NCBI GenBank assembly: GCA_029339505.1
Contig: JAQISU010000033.1
Coordinates: 2,989,001 to 3,053,000 of the forward strand
Direction of reading: 5' to 3'
DNA from: Unio delphinus
Lineage: Eukaryota > Mollusca > Bivalvia > Unionida > Unionidae
DNA: 64,000 nucleotides
Position 1 is the first letter of the stretch. Every line of letters starts with the position of its first letter. The notes under the pieces are model-generated. The model did no database searches. It was not told the origin of the DNA and saw nothing but the letters and a program-made list of their open reading frames with translations. This document shows positions 13,399 through 25,108 of the stretch, in pieces. Both the position numbers and the translations under genes were made by a program.

Positions 13399-13784
13399 CT
13401 ACATACATACATAATATATATCGATCTACATACATGCATAACTATTGTAATAATTTTGAAAACAATTTTAAAAAGGCATCTTAACAAAAGAGTCTAAATG
13501 AATGTGTTACATGTATGCCTTTGAACGCGCTCGCCTGAGTGTATACGTCTGTGTTCATTCTATATTCTAACAAGCCATGTGTCCATCTGGTTATTATACA
13601 TTGTACGTTGGTCAAAGTGCCAAATGCAAAGAGTGGTACACTTGTTGTTTCAATTTTGTGTCTAACAAAGAATATACAATTCCTTAAGAAGTTATTCTGT
13701 TTTCACTAATAATCCTATGATTTCTTTATAACGATATAAAGACATTATGTGTTTACTAATACAATAGGAATGTTTATATATCAT

Positions 13785-14000
13785 CAATACTCGCTTTTTG
13801 TGTCGAGTCAAACAGCAAACAACAAAGATACTGATCTGCCGAAGCATAATGAGACTGCAGAATAGGGTCTATGTTGTCCATTCTAGTGATTGCTGGTAAT
13901 CAATTGCACTGACCCATATCTGCCGGCGCATTATGCGACGACAGATCTGTGTATGTGCAGTTAGCGGTTGGACTCGTTTTGTACACGAATATAGACGGTA
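13785..14000. mobile_element. Foldback MITE family C, copy 3
   Basis: Left end ATACTCGC...GTCGAGTCAAACAGCAAAC; right end GCAGTTAGCGGTTGGACTCG then TTTTGTACACGAATAT. These are imperfect inverted repeats of about 40 bp. The inner GATCTGCCGAAGCATAATG and CTGCCGGCGCATTATG blocks are family hallmarks. Confidence 0.75.
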
Positions 14001-15653
14001 GCTTTATTTTCTTATTTCATCTGAACACATTCTATAAAACACCTTCCATTCTTCGAAACGAGTCAGCCATTATTTGGAAATACAATACAATCAGATCATA
14101 TTGACACCAGGTCGCACCGATTGCGTTTTCATAATGTATCGAAACACTCAACTGTCTATTGATTTGCTTCATAACAAATGCCTTTTGAAGGACCATTTTA
14201 CATTATTTAATCGTACCATAACCTGCATGCTTTTCTATTTCTCAATATGCAAACACTGAAGTGTCACACCACAAAAAACACATACTTTATATTCATTGTG
14301 CTAAAAAGTCCAAAAACGATTATGTGGAAACTAGTTTTAGCCTTCTCAAGCTGAATCTGTAGAGAAAATGTGTAAATCATTAAAAATAGGGCAAAAACGA
14401 CCCACCCTTGTTAATTCATTAAAATGGACGCATGCATGTTATTTTTAAGATAGAGAAAGTGTTGATGTCACTGAGATTATGACGTCATAATACTCGAGAC
14501 GGGAAAAGACTAATGACTTATATAGAGCTAAATTGTTCTTAACAATTTCTTTTACTGATATATTAAAGTTGTTAAATTGGCGTGGACTATTTTCATCCTT
14601 AAATTTATTTAGTTTATTTTTTCCTTCAGCCCTCACATAACCTCCTAGCACCCACAAAAGATTGGCATTCATGTCTTGCCAGAATCAAGAAATTAAAATA
14701 GTTACAAATCCAATAATAAAGGCGAAGATTTACGACAAAGAAGAGAGCGAGGGGGAGCTCATAGAAATAAAATTAAAACACGAAAAATAACAGGAAAACT
14801 TGTACAACGGGTTGTATAAAATTAACCTATCACAGGTTTATCGAGAATCTATGCGAAACTAGAAGAACTCAATGTTATGAGAGAAAACAATCTTTTTTTC
14901 TATTATATATCTATCTCAAATCCGGTGCATGCGAATATAAAAAAATTAATTGTCTGGTAGTAACTTTTGGTGGACAGTTTAGAAGTATTTAACCGACAAA
15001 CACCAAACACGTTCCCACCTTACCATCACCATAAATCCATCTTCAAAGCATGTGTAATAATTGTTTATATATATGATAAGCTGATATACTATTGACATGT
15101 AGACATTATTAAAAGGAAACGAGTCTTGTCGAGTTTCCTTTTAATGAAAAATTTATACAATGACTGATATATCATTGATACAGCGTACATCATGTACATA
15201 TATTTTATTTATATTACATACAAATGTATTGTTTGATCTTTTTATTGACCGAGTAAATAAACTTCTCACATCCCCGAGTGTGTCCAAATCAAAATGTAGT
15301 TCTATGCCTTTTGTGGCTATTCACAGACACCTTTGCATATTGGTACGTTAATTATGTTATTTTCTAGTTTCTATTTTTCTTCACAATGATTAAATCAGTA
15401 TAATACACAATTATGATTTAAACACGGACTATGCTTTTAATGATAAAGGTAGAGCACTACAAACACTTGGTTAATTACGCCATTCATATGAACGCTTAGC
15501 CATTCACGTACCGGCGAATGGAAATTAATGTGGAAAACAAAAATTTTTTTTTACCACCAATCATAAGTGTAAAGACATCGTGTGATGAGACAAACGAAAA
15601 TTCAATACGCTCGTCATTTTATAGATTTTAGCCCCTATCTTGATTACGATTGG

Positions 15654-15654
<1 letters not shown>
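14001..15654. other. Intergenic, no supported gene
   Basis: No domain-bearing frame of useful length. A minus-strand frame at 14445-14672 contains LALYKSLVFSRLEYYDVI, which resembles the thumb region of LINE reverse transcriptases, but it is too short to call. Around 15105-15145 AAAAGGAAACGAGTCTTGTC is followed by its inverted partner GAGTTTCCTTTTAATG, a 12-14 bp stem of unknown role. Confidence 0.4.
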
Positions 15655-15701
<47 letters not shown>

Positions 15702-15703
15702 GC
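15655..15703. repeat. (GA)n then poly-G tract
   Basis: About 34 bp of GA dinucleotide followed by 12 G. Confidence 0.95.
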
Positions 15704-16639
15704 TTTGGAAATTTCATATTTAATCAATAATAATCGATTTTTAGAACACTTTAGTATGTTTAAGAAACAACAACAAAGCATTACATAAATCACAACAGTA
15801 TATGTACCACGTAACCGAGAATTTTACCACATAATGTCGACATGGTTTGTAACTTTGTATCATTGATAAGCACTGTAGATAAATCCCAAGGAAAGTGCAC
15901 ACATATCATTACAACACACCATATTCTTGTAGGTTACTTGGTGTAACATCTATTTCAAACTTTTAATCCAGTCCAAATTCCTTTTATCGCTAACTCCGTT
16001 ATGCATGAAAGGGGAGGGGAGAGTTATTATATTAGTTATTATTCTCCCTTCTTGCTTCGTTAACTCTAATTATCCAGACTAGTACTTCATCATCTGACTT
16101 GACTCTGTACTTCTTAAGCTGTAAATACAAGTTTCACACACTGACAATTCTTTGTCCTTCACGAAGTAAATCGTTTCTGCCGTTTGGAGTGTTCCACTAC
16201 CAATAGTAGTCTCTCTTAATTGTCTTGCATTTCGTTCAAGACGGCTTCGACGTACATAACACTTTCATACATATCGAAACTAAATTCGTCCTCTATCACT
16301 GGGTATTCCATACAATGTTTCCTATCATCAAGCAGCGTTTGTAATTTAAAAGTTTTGCTTTTCACTTATACCCCTATGCCATATTGTATTAACTCTGTTA
16401 GTGGTTTAAGGAAGTCTTTCTAAATCAAGTACTTAGAAAACCTTCTGTTCTGACCTCCCATGTACATTATTTGCCTCACTCCTCTGCCTCCTTTTTAAAT
16501 GGAAATTGTAAGATTTGAAAACTTTTATGGTTTTGTCTATGTTTAGTTTCTACCCTCTGCTGAAATCACGTCCTCCAAAAAATGTCAATTCAGCTGTTAG
16601 CGATTTCCAAGATTGATGTAATACCTTTTCCACTCTGGA
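15704..16639. other. Intergenic, nothing recognised
   Basis: T- and C-rich in places. I see no gene or transposon end. Confidence 0.4.
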
Positions 16640-17420
16640 TTGGTTCTTCCAAGTTTAATAGCATCCACTTTGGACATTTCTTCCATGTTTAATATCATCG
16701 CCACCCTTCACATACGCTATTCCAAGTTTAATATCATCCATTCTTCACATACGTTATTCCATGTTCAATAATTTACTGCTCCGGTGACCTAGTGGTTCGA
16801 GCGTCCGCCGCGGAAGCGGAAGGTCGTTGGTTCGATCCCTGTCCGAGTCATACCAAAGATTTACAAAAATTATACTAACAGCTGCCTCGCTTGACGCTCA
16901 GAATTAAGAAGTTAGTGTTAGGACTGGTCGGCCTGGTGTCAGGATAATGTGAACGGGTGGGATATCATACTACATGTCTGCGGCATGATACCCAAGTGCT
17001 AGACATCACTATAAACTGCCTCACCGCAGACATCGTAGCTATATGACTGAAAAATTGTTAAAGCTACGCTAAAAAATCTTAAACAAACAAACAAACAAAG
17101 TTTAATATCATCCACTCTTCACATATGTTCTTCCAAGTTTAATATCATCCAGTCTGGACATATCTTCTTTCACGTTTAATATTATCTCCACTCTCAATAT
17201 ACGTTCCTGCATGTTTAATATCATCAACTCTGGACATATAGTCTTCCATGTTTAATATCATTCCCACTCTTCACATATGTTCTTCCAAGTTTAATATCAT
17301 TCCCACCCTGGACATATGTTCTTCCATGTTTAATATCATCAACTCTGGACATGTGTTCTTTTTCATATCTTTTTCCAAGTTTAATATCATCCACTCTGGA
17401 CTTATGTTTTCAACGTCTTA
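16640..17420. repeat. Minisatellite with a SINE inserted in it
   Basis: The words TTCCAAGTTTAATATCATCC and ACTCTGGACATATGTTC alternate from about 16645 to 16777 and resume at 17100-17420, giving about a dozen copies of a 38-45 bp unit. The interruption is a complete family B SINE (16778-17100). A frame at 17248-17463 is translated minisatellite. Confidence 0.85.
16778..17100 (+). mobile_element. tRNA-derived SINE, family B, copy 1
   Basis: The tRNA-like head has an A box (GTGACCTAGTGGTTCGAGCG) and a B box (GGTTCGATCCC), then a unique body with CAGCTGCCTCGCTTGACGCT, CTGGTGTCAGGATAATGTGA and ATGTCTGCGGCATGAT, and an (AAAC)n tail at the end. An inverted, more diverged copy lies at 19637-19897. 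Confidence 0.88.
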
Positions 17421-18345
17421 CATAAACACATTACTATCATCTATACAGATTAGACACGTATAGCTTTTTTTTCCCCACCGGTATCTGATGGTAGCATGTT
17501 TAATAGGTCTCGCGTTTCCTGCATCGATGGTTGAACACGTCAAGAATCTAGTTTGTTAATGTTGCATTCTTAGCATCAATTGCGTGCTCATCTAGTGTTG
17601 TCGGTCACGAATCTGTATTAAAAAAATTAAGGCGTCCAGAAGTTTTGTCAGCATTTTATAATTATTACCCATTCTTCTTTCCTTCTTGGCTGTTATCTCC
17701 TCCTCTATTGCCAAGCAATCGTACGTTTATTTCCTTCTTCACCACCAACCCCCACCACACCCTCACCCCTTCTCTCTTGAGGTAACTTTTACTTTATCTT
17801 GAACTCTTCTTAGTTTGGACTGCTGCTCTCGTTATAATCCACTATTACATGCTAAGATTGTTTTCACACGTTGTTACAACATGTTTTGCTCTCTTAACCT
17901 TGTTTCTCTATCGGCAATTTAACAAATCAGACATTTGCCGATATGTGCCAGCTTCACTTGATAACATTCATTAAAGATCAAAAAATATTAGAGTGCACCT
18001 CAGTATATCAGATGTCAGCAATTTGAGACAACTGATTTTGCTACATGCTCACACCTGTTTTCAATTCGCACTTGTCCTCTTTTACTTTGTTGTTTTTCAC
18101 CATTGTTCTTGACATTATTAAACTTTGCATCTTAATTGGCACCTTCTAGCCAATATCGTACCGATGTGCCAAACAATGCAAACTCAGGTTTCAGAGAGGC
18201 GTTGTCATGGTAGATACATGTGCATCAGTGAGCAGTGGGAACTACTGCCAACATCCCGCATCAAAGGTCGCTGGCAGAGAAGTCAGTACAATCGACAGTC
18301 TAAGGCAGAAACGAATTTATTTATTGACATTATTGTAACTAAATG
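17421..18345. other. Intergenic, nothing recognised
   Basis: No supported gene. The frame at 18125-18361 runs into the 103 bp repeat below and shows no domain. Confidence 0.4.
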
Positions 18346-18862
18346 TTGGCTTGTTCAATAATAAAGAGGTGACGTGTGATAAGAAAACCTTACCAATCAT
18401 AACCCAAACAAGAATTTAGAAATTGAATGTTGGTCCCTATCACCAAGCTGATTGAATGAGACACTACTAGATCAGGGGACACAACTGTTTCTGTGACGAT
18501 TCTTATTTTATGATTGGGCTATGTCCCTGGTATTATATTGGTTATCATTGTTAATGAAATCGGGTAGGGTTCCAAGCGAAATAATGTGCTCCATAATACA
18601 CATAAATGTTTTAAATTTGAGTGTCAGGCATATAAAATGTTATATATGATTATAAATATACTCATCAAATAACCAATCATAGATCTAGAGAACGGAGTAA
18701 GCATGATGTGAAGAGAGAACACACATAATACATTTACATCAAAATAGGCATGTGTATCATTGGCTTGTTCAATAATAAAGAGGTGACGTGTGATAAGAAA
18801 ACCTTACCAATCATAACACAAACAAAAATTTAGAAATTGAATGTTGGTCCCTATCACCAAGC
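18346..18862 (+). repeat. Pair of 103-bp direct repeats
   Basis: 18346-18448 and 18760-18862 are near identical (two visible mismatches), both starting TTGGCTTGTTCAATAATAAA and ending CCCTATCACCAAGC. The 311 bp between is unrelated. They could be a recent local duplication or the long terminal repeats of a tiny non-autonomous element (TRIM-like). No primer-binding site or polypurine tract is obvious. Confidence 0.9.
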
Positions 18863-19200
18863 AAACTCAGATATACTGGTACAATGAAGACTTGCGAACA
18901 AAACTTCAAAAATAAAATTAAGAAAGTAACCTGATTAAAATTTACCAACAAAGAAATTACTCAATAACAGAACATTATGAAGAATATAAATCTTAAATTC
19001 AATTGATAAATTAAATTATTGACATTATAAATCATACATTGGCTAAATACATTTTAAAATCTGTCAAAGGACAATGCTGCATCTTGAAAAACATTTATCT
19101 TTAAGAATAAATACTAAATAAATAACAGAACAACAAACATTTAAAATAAAGGTAAAAGCTACGCCCCTCCTGGCGATTATTTTATCTAGCTTTTCTCTGA
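18863..19200. other. Intergenic, nothing recognised
   Basis: A-rich spacer ahead of a SINE. Confidence 0.4.
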
Positions 19201-19209
19201 TATACTACC

Positions 19210-19461
19210 GGCGCCCCGGGTGGCCGAGTGGTCTAAAGCGCTCTCAGTTACGATCACTGCCATCTCACCTTTGCGTGGGTTCAAGTCTAAGATTCGGATA
19301 ACGCAGTTATGTGAGAAAGCTTGCCAGTAGCTTCTCGTGGGTCGGTGGTCCTTTCCGGGGGTTTTGGTGGATGTTCTTCCTCCACCAATAATACTGGCCG
19401 CCACGTATAACCCTATCGTGTGCTGACAAATGGCGTTAATCCTACAACAACAAAATTCTGC
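19210..19461 (+). mobile_element. tRNA-derived SINE, family A, copy 2, with target duplication
   Basis: The head is CCGGGTGGCCGAGTGGTCTA with a B-box-like GGGTTCAAGTCT, then the family A body and a CTACAACAACAAAA tail. It is flanked by the 9 bp direct repeat TATACTACC (19201-19209 and 19462-19470), the expected product of LINE-driven insertion. This is the cleanest copy for defining the family boundaries. Confidence 0.9.
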
Positions 19462-19636
19462 TATACTACCCAAATGATGCTGGGTCTCGTCGATTGGAAA
19501 ATTTGGCTTGCTGAAACAATCCTGCAACTATTACACGTATAAACGGCTTAGCATCACTTACTGCTTGTAAACGTTTACAAAATCAGTGAACGAGTGTGTG
19601 TGCCCTTTTATATATAAAAAATCAGTGATATCGCTA

Positions 19637-19897
19637 CGATGTAAGCAGTGTCGCAGTTTATAATGATGTCTAACACTGAGGCATCATGCCGGAGACATGT
19701 AGCACGATGTCCCACACAGTCACATTATCCTGACACCAGGCAGACCTTTCTTAATACTAACCTCTTAATGCTGAGCGCCTAGCGAGGCAGCTGTTAGTAA
19801 GAGTTTTATAAGTCTTTGGTATGACTTGGCCGGGCTTCGAACCCGCGATCTCCCACATCCAAAGCAGACGCTCTAACCACTCGGCCAAAGGAGCGGT
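19637..19897 (-). mobile_element. tRNA-derived SINE, family B, copy 2
   Basis: Read on the minus strand, the head CTTTGGCCGAGTGGTTAGAG and the B box GGGTTCGAAGCCC are followed by the same body words as copy 1 (CAGCTGCCTCGCTAGGCGCT, CTGGTGTCAGGATAATGTGA). The head keeps a good internal promoter but no tRNA cloverleaf downstream, so I do not call a tRNA gene. Confidence 0.85.
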
Positions 19898-20717
19898 GTA
19901 AAATGCACGCGTACATATGATGTTAGCAGATGGGCATATCCGAAGAGCAGGTCCTGTTGCTCTATTGGTATTTTTTTTATCATGTAGATACAGTACGTGT
20001 ACAAAATTAGTATCGCGACGATCTTAATTATTTTTTAACCTAATTTGTAAGATAAATTCAACAAAGACTAAGTTTTGACATAATAAGAGGTAAAGACACA
20101 GCAAATGAAACAATTGCAAGCTGAGAGACTTACGCGATGCGCACAGTCAGTGGGTTACATACAAATTACAGACAGCTGCAAGTCACTTATGCAAACTTGG
20201 GAACAGGTTGAATATCAAACTGTTGGATTAAATGGCATCCTTTTGGTTAATGTAAACCGTGTAAGAAATTAGAACTCTTTGTAAAAGTTGCAGCCTTATG
20301 CAGGATGCCATTTCCAAAATTCCTGGATCTTAAACACCGAATACATGGAACTTAAAACCAGTCAGAAGATTGTTGTTGCAGTTTTGGAAAACCAAAATAT
20401 TTCATTTAGACTAAAAATCTGCGCAAATAGAGAATGATCTGCAACTAAATGAAAATATTTCGCAAAATTAGCATAATGAAAAAATAACGATATGCTGGTA
20501 TGATGCCATTTGTTTATTAAAATGTGCAATTTTGCTGCATGCAAATAGTTCCGGATCCCACCTGCCACCAGTGATACGCTCACCGATGTTTGGTAACATC
20601 CATATCTAGCTTAACATTTCAAATGGCCACAAAATAGGTTGTGCTATTCCACGTCGATTTACAAGTAGACAAACATATGATTAGACCCAGAAATATAATC
20701 AAACTTTAATGACTAGG

Positions 20718-20719
<2 letters not shown>
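19898..20719. other. Intergenic, nothing recognised
   Basis: No supported gene or transposon. Confidence 0.4.

Positions 20720-20777
<58 letters not shown>
20720..20777. repeat. (AT)n microsatellite
   Basis: About 58 bp of AT dinucleotide ending in ACACACAC. Confidence 0.95.
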
Positions 20778-20786
<9 letters not shown>

Positions 20787-21383
20787 AGTCAATATCATTA
20801 TACTTGCACCGTAAACATTTGTATGGTGGTGTCCAACGAGGTCTTCATGAAACTAAAGTAATAGAATTAGAAGGCGATGACAGCCATAGGGTATTAACCC
20901 TAGCAAAATCAATAACGATTCCGAAATCACAAGGCCAGTTTATGGGGGCAGAAGTCTATATAACTCTTTGGATAACGTTAAAGGCTGGAGACTGAAAATT
21001 TGAGGCTTCGCATCCTACCATCGGATCCGCCTAGGTACTTAAGCTAATTGATTCTGTAGTATATATGCATTGTATATTTTAGGTATTTTTCAAATAACTT
21101 ATAATTCCTTAATAATTGGTATAATTTGAATTACAGACTTTACAGCTTGACCTCACATCAGATGTGTTTGTATAAATAAAACAAAAAAAATCTACTAGCT
21201 CGGATTTGAAATTTTCACTTCTCCGGGCTTCAAAAGTGAATTGAAATAAAAGAGCTATGTTTTGCTTGTCATATATGTTGTCATTAATTCATGACAGTTT
21301 TAAAAGCTGGTATTGGCCTATTCTGGCAAAATTTATATTTTAATAACCGCTAAAGTTAGTGCGCTTTCGACTAGTTCAGGCAC
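20778..21383. other. Intergenic, nothing recognised
   Basis: No supported gene; the frame at 20804-20995 shows no motif. Confidence 0.4.
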
Positions 21384-21448
<65 letters not shown>

Positions 21449-22085
21449 GACTTTGTATAGCGCCTAATCTTTAGAAGCTCTAAGCGCTTTACAACATCTC
21501 TAATGATATTAATACAAAAACAATAAACAAAAACAAACACCATTAAATTGGAAAACAAACGACGCTGAAAATATTAAAGTAGAAAATATTTTTGAGTCTT
21601 CAATTTTGTTCTTACAGTCGAAAAAGGTGAGTTTTAGAGCACTGTTGAAAGGGATCACTGTATTTGTGTCTAATTTCAATGTTCAATTCATTCCACATTG
21701 CTAGGTCCTGGTATGCAAAAGAACGTTGTCCATATGACTTCGCTTTCATAGTGGGAATAATGAGTATACGATTGTCAGAAGAGGAGTGTAAGTATCTTGC
21801 TGGTGTGTACACACGGGTGAGGCCGGATAGGTATGCTGGACTGGAGTCCGTCACTGAAACGTAGCACAGAAAACAAATTTTGTGTTTGATTCTGGATTGA
21901 ATGGATTGCCAGTGTAGGGTACAGATCAGCGGGTGGGTGTGCACCGATCGTGATACTCTAAAGATGCTCCGAGCAACTGTGTTTTGAACGTTTTGAAGTT
22001 TCTGCTGTAGATATTGAGACGAACTAGACAGAACTGAGTTACAATAGTCCAGTCTTGAAAGTACTAATGAACACCATTGGAGCAA
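21384..22085 (-). mobile_element. 5'-truncated LINE (CR1/L2/Jockey-like) with (ATT)n tail
   Basis: The minus-strand frame 21612-22085 (157 aa) has the thumb-to-C-terminal pattern of non-LTR reverse transcriptases: SRLDYCNSVL, then LQNVQN, LHWQSIQSRIKHKI, a proline-rich AYLSGL, YGQRSFAYQDLAMWNEL and a final FQQCSKTHLFRL. The catalytic YxDD region is missing, so this is a 5' truncation. Downstream on the same strand come a short 3' UTR with AAGCGCTTAGAGCTTC and GGCGCTATACAAAGTCC and a perfect (ATT)n tail (21385-21444). The same 3' end recurs at 50681-50785. The element is not autonomous. Confidence 0.85.
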
Positions 22086-22129
22086 AACAAACTTTAAGTC
22101 TCATAGAGGGAGCCATTCATGGTAACGGA

Positions 22130-23769
22130 GAAGAAGGGTGGATAGAACTACCGTATCCGGGTAGGAGACAATAAAACGTTGTACCTCCTAAATCTCCTGA
22201 AACGTTACCGTGAAAGAGTAACACCCACAGAGTTCATAGTTGCTACTGTTGTATCGGAAGAAGTCGACAACAACGGAGGAGAGGCGGAAGTACTCCATAG
22301 TTATCTTTTCATGAGGGAATAAACCTACGTCGACGTGGCGCTTAAAGAGCAACGTAAGGAAGTGGAGTCGTTACTCCTAGATTATTCAAGCGTCTTAACA
22401 GATTGACCTGGCAAGACGGAGTTGGAAGAGTTCACCCTGAAATTGCTAGATGAGAAAACAGTAAAGTTAAAAACCATATCCGCTACCATATGCAAAATTA
22501 GAAACTGTCTGAAATGAAATTCAAGCTATGATAGACTTGGGAGTTATAGAACCAGATGAGTTGGCGTATAGCTCTCCTGTTGTGTTAGTACAGAAGAAAG
22601 ACGTTACACACAGATTTTGCGTCGATTACAGGAAGTTGAACAGGATCACGAAATTCCTATTGGAACTTTTACCTTACCCTGAATCCTTATTTGCCGGGGT
22701 GACCAATGCGAAGTATTTTTTCGATAATCGATACTGGCAAATACCATTTCGAAGTGAAAACAGAAAGACTCGCCTTCCCAACTCCATATGGGACCTACCA
22801 GTGGGTGGCCATGCCATTCGGGGTCTAGAACGCCCAGTGTCTTCACGCGTATGATACGAAAATTACTTGAACCATTAAGAGGGACTGGAGTTTCAGACTT
22901 GATGGACGATGTACTCTTAGCAACAGCTACTTGGGGACGATCATATCATTCTGCTGAAAAACGTTTTTGAACGACTTCGACAAACGGGGCTGACCGCACG
23001 ACCATCTAAGTGTCATATAGTGTTTAGAAAACTAACATATCAAGGTCATAACCTCAGCAAAGACACGTTAACGTCAGATAGTTCAAAGGCAGACCAGCTT
23101 AGGGTCGCAGTACGACCGACCAATAACACGAAAGGTCGATCTTTCTTTGGACTAGCAAGGTATTATGGTCGATGTGATGCTAACTTCAGCGCTATTGCAA
23201 GCATATTGACTGACCTAACTCGGAAAAAAGCTCAGCCGAACGTTGTATGGACACACACGTGTGAACGAGCGTTTGAGATGTTAAAGGACAGATTGACGTC
23301 AGACGCTGTAGTGAAATTACCTTTTGTGAAGCGAGATTTTGTCTTACGTATTGACACTTGTGATAGAGGTTTAGGGGCAGTGCTGTTACAAGAAGATGAC
23401 GGAAGTTTATTCCCAGTTGCTTATAGTAGCAGGAAATTGTAAACTGCCGAACACAATTATTCGGTCTCTGAAAAAGAATGCTTAACTGTTATCTTTGGGA
23501 TATCTAACTTTCAATGATACCTGTATGGACGGAAGTTTATTTTGGAAACGGACCACCAACCACTTGCCTATTTAGCTCAAGCTAAGTTGACAGATGGACG
23601 ATTAATGAGATGTTCATTATTTCTACAGCAGTACAAAGTCCATGTACGTTATATTAAAGACAGCGAGACTGTAGGAGCTGACTGCTTAAGTAGACTAGGG
23701 ACGTCTGAGGAGAAGGGATTACCCGAGTGTCAGGTTACGCGAGTTATGAGTCCGTTATCCTTTTTATAG
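22130..23769 (+). pseudogene. Decayed Ty3/gypsy pol (reverse transcriptase and RNase H)
   Basis: A degenerate Ty3/gypsy (Metaviridae) polymerase gene. About 22330-22500 encodes the linker before the polymerase in fragments. 22528-22854 has the start of the reverse transcriptase, with GVIEPDE, SPVVLVQKKD and RFCVDYRKLNRIT. The continuation around 22860-22920 keeps a recognisable LMDDVLL (catalytic YxDD changed to LMDD) in another frame. 23020-23442 carries the connection and RNase H start (LGAVLLQEDDG, PVAYSSRKL). 23542-23769 carries the RNase H end with ETDHQPLAYL and GADCLSR. Frames are broken repeatedly, no integrase follows and no paired LTRs are visible, so this is an inactive fragment. 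Confidence 0.88.
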
Positions 23770-24879
23770 TATTGTATAAACCCCGCTTGTCAAAGGGTAA
23801 GTGTTAAGTCCCACTTTGTGAAGGGGTATTGTACAATATATAGTAATAATAACTATAACCCACTCCTTTTTGGTATTCGTTATCTAAGAGATGACCGCCC
23901 TCGATATAATTGCCCGATTCGAGTATGAGAATGGATAGAGAAAACTGAGAAGGTAAATTGAGCAAACAACTACGAGGCCCGGTAAAGATAAACAAACAAT
24001 TTAATCAAATACATACACAATTATGAAACTTCCTTTCATTAGGAATACACGCTGTTTAGAAATACACTTTCACAGAATTACAATAAAATTTGAAATAGAT
24101 TCATACAAATTAGCTGATCTATTGCTGATAGTTTTAAATCATCATAGGATCGAGTGGTACAATCGAAGTAAATGCCTTGTTTGATTTCATAACCTGCTAT
24201 TCCTCGATCCTCGTTCCCTGTTCCGTTCAACGTTGGTTCTAGAAGACACTGTCTCGTCCAATCTCTAGATACTCTGCACCCGTGGATGTTTCCGCTTGAT
24301 TCCGGACTTGTCCAATGTATCATGCGTTCACTGCAATTTCCGTTTCCCAATTCCTTTTCCCAAGTGTACGTCGCAATTTACGTAACTTCACGATCTTCCA
24401 AAAAGCTATTTTCTCCCTTTCAAAAGAAAATTAAAACAATCCTAAGTCTCTCGTTACAATGGTTACAGTTGAGACTTTCCATTATTCCTGGTCCGAAAAT
24501 CAGATATTTCTATCAGTAATAACAACTTTAGAACTAGTAATTAACTACACATGTCCTCAAATGAATGTAGTTACACACATTACGAATTATACATCGAGGC
24601 TTTGATGTCAGGCCCCTAATTTACACAACACATAAATTGAATACACTGTCGCTAAATCATCTATGAAATCAAAATTCGGTGAATTCCCATGTATTCTCGT
24701 AACCCATTACTAATGTAATACATTACATTTTTAGAACATAATCATTATGCAAACAAGATGATAAATTCAAGAATTAACGTAACACTTTCTATTCATAACT
24801 CTGCATAGTGTTTTACGACATAAATTAACACTACGTCATTCTTAACTAAGAATTAAGGTAAGAATTTCAATTCAGAATT
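23770..24879. other. Intergenic, no recognised gene
   Basis: The sequence after the gypsy fragment could contain a decayed LTR, but I see no TG...CA pair or duplicate copy to prove it. Short frames on both strands (23804-24519) have no domains. Confidence 0.4.
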
Positions 24880-25108
24880 CAAAAAGCACATTAGTATACA
24901 AATGTATCAAATGAAATTATGTAAGACTATTTTCAATTCATTATTCAAAACACATAATTATACAAATGTATCAAATGAAATTATGCAAGACTTCCAATTC
25001 ATAATTCAAAACACATAATTATACAAATGTATCAAATGAAATTATGTAAAACTTCCAATTCATAATTCAAGACACATAATTATACAAATGTATCAAATGA
25101 AATCATGC
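24880..25108. repeat. 60-bp tandem repeat, four copies
   Basis: The unit contains ACACATAATTATACAAATGT, ATCAAATGAAATTATG and ACTTCCAATTCATAATTCAA. Spacing is 60-61 bp and the last three copies are nearly identical. Confidence 0.9.

Noticed and set aside
14445..14672. Possible LINE reverse-transcriptase scrap (LYKSLV...EYYDVI)
   Set aside because: Too short, with no further matching segments around it; kept only as a note.
19210..19280. tRNA gene
   Set aside because: A and B boxes are present, but no cloverleaf can be completed and the body continues as a SINE; the same holds at 16778, 19897, 56012, 59459 and 63356.
22130..23769. Active gypsy retrotransposon
   Set aside because: The catalytic motif is altered, multiple frame breaks are present, there is no integrase and no paired LTRs.
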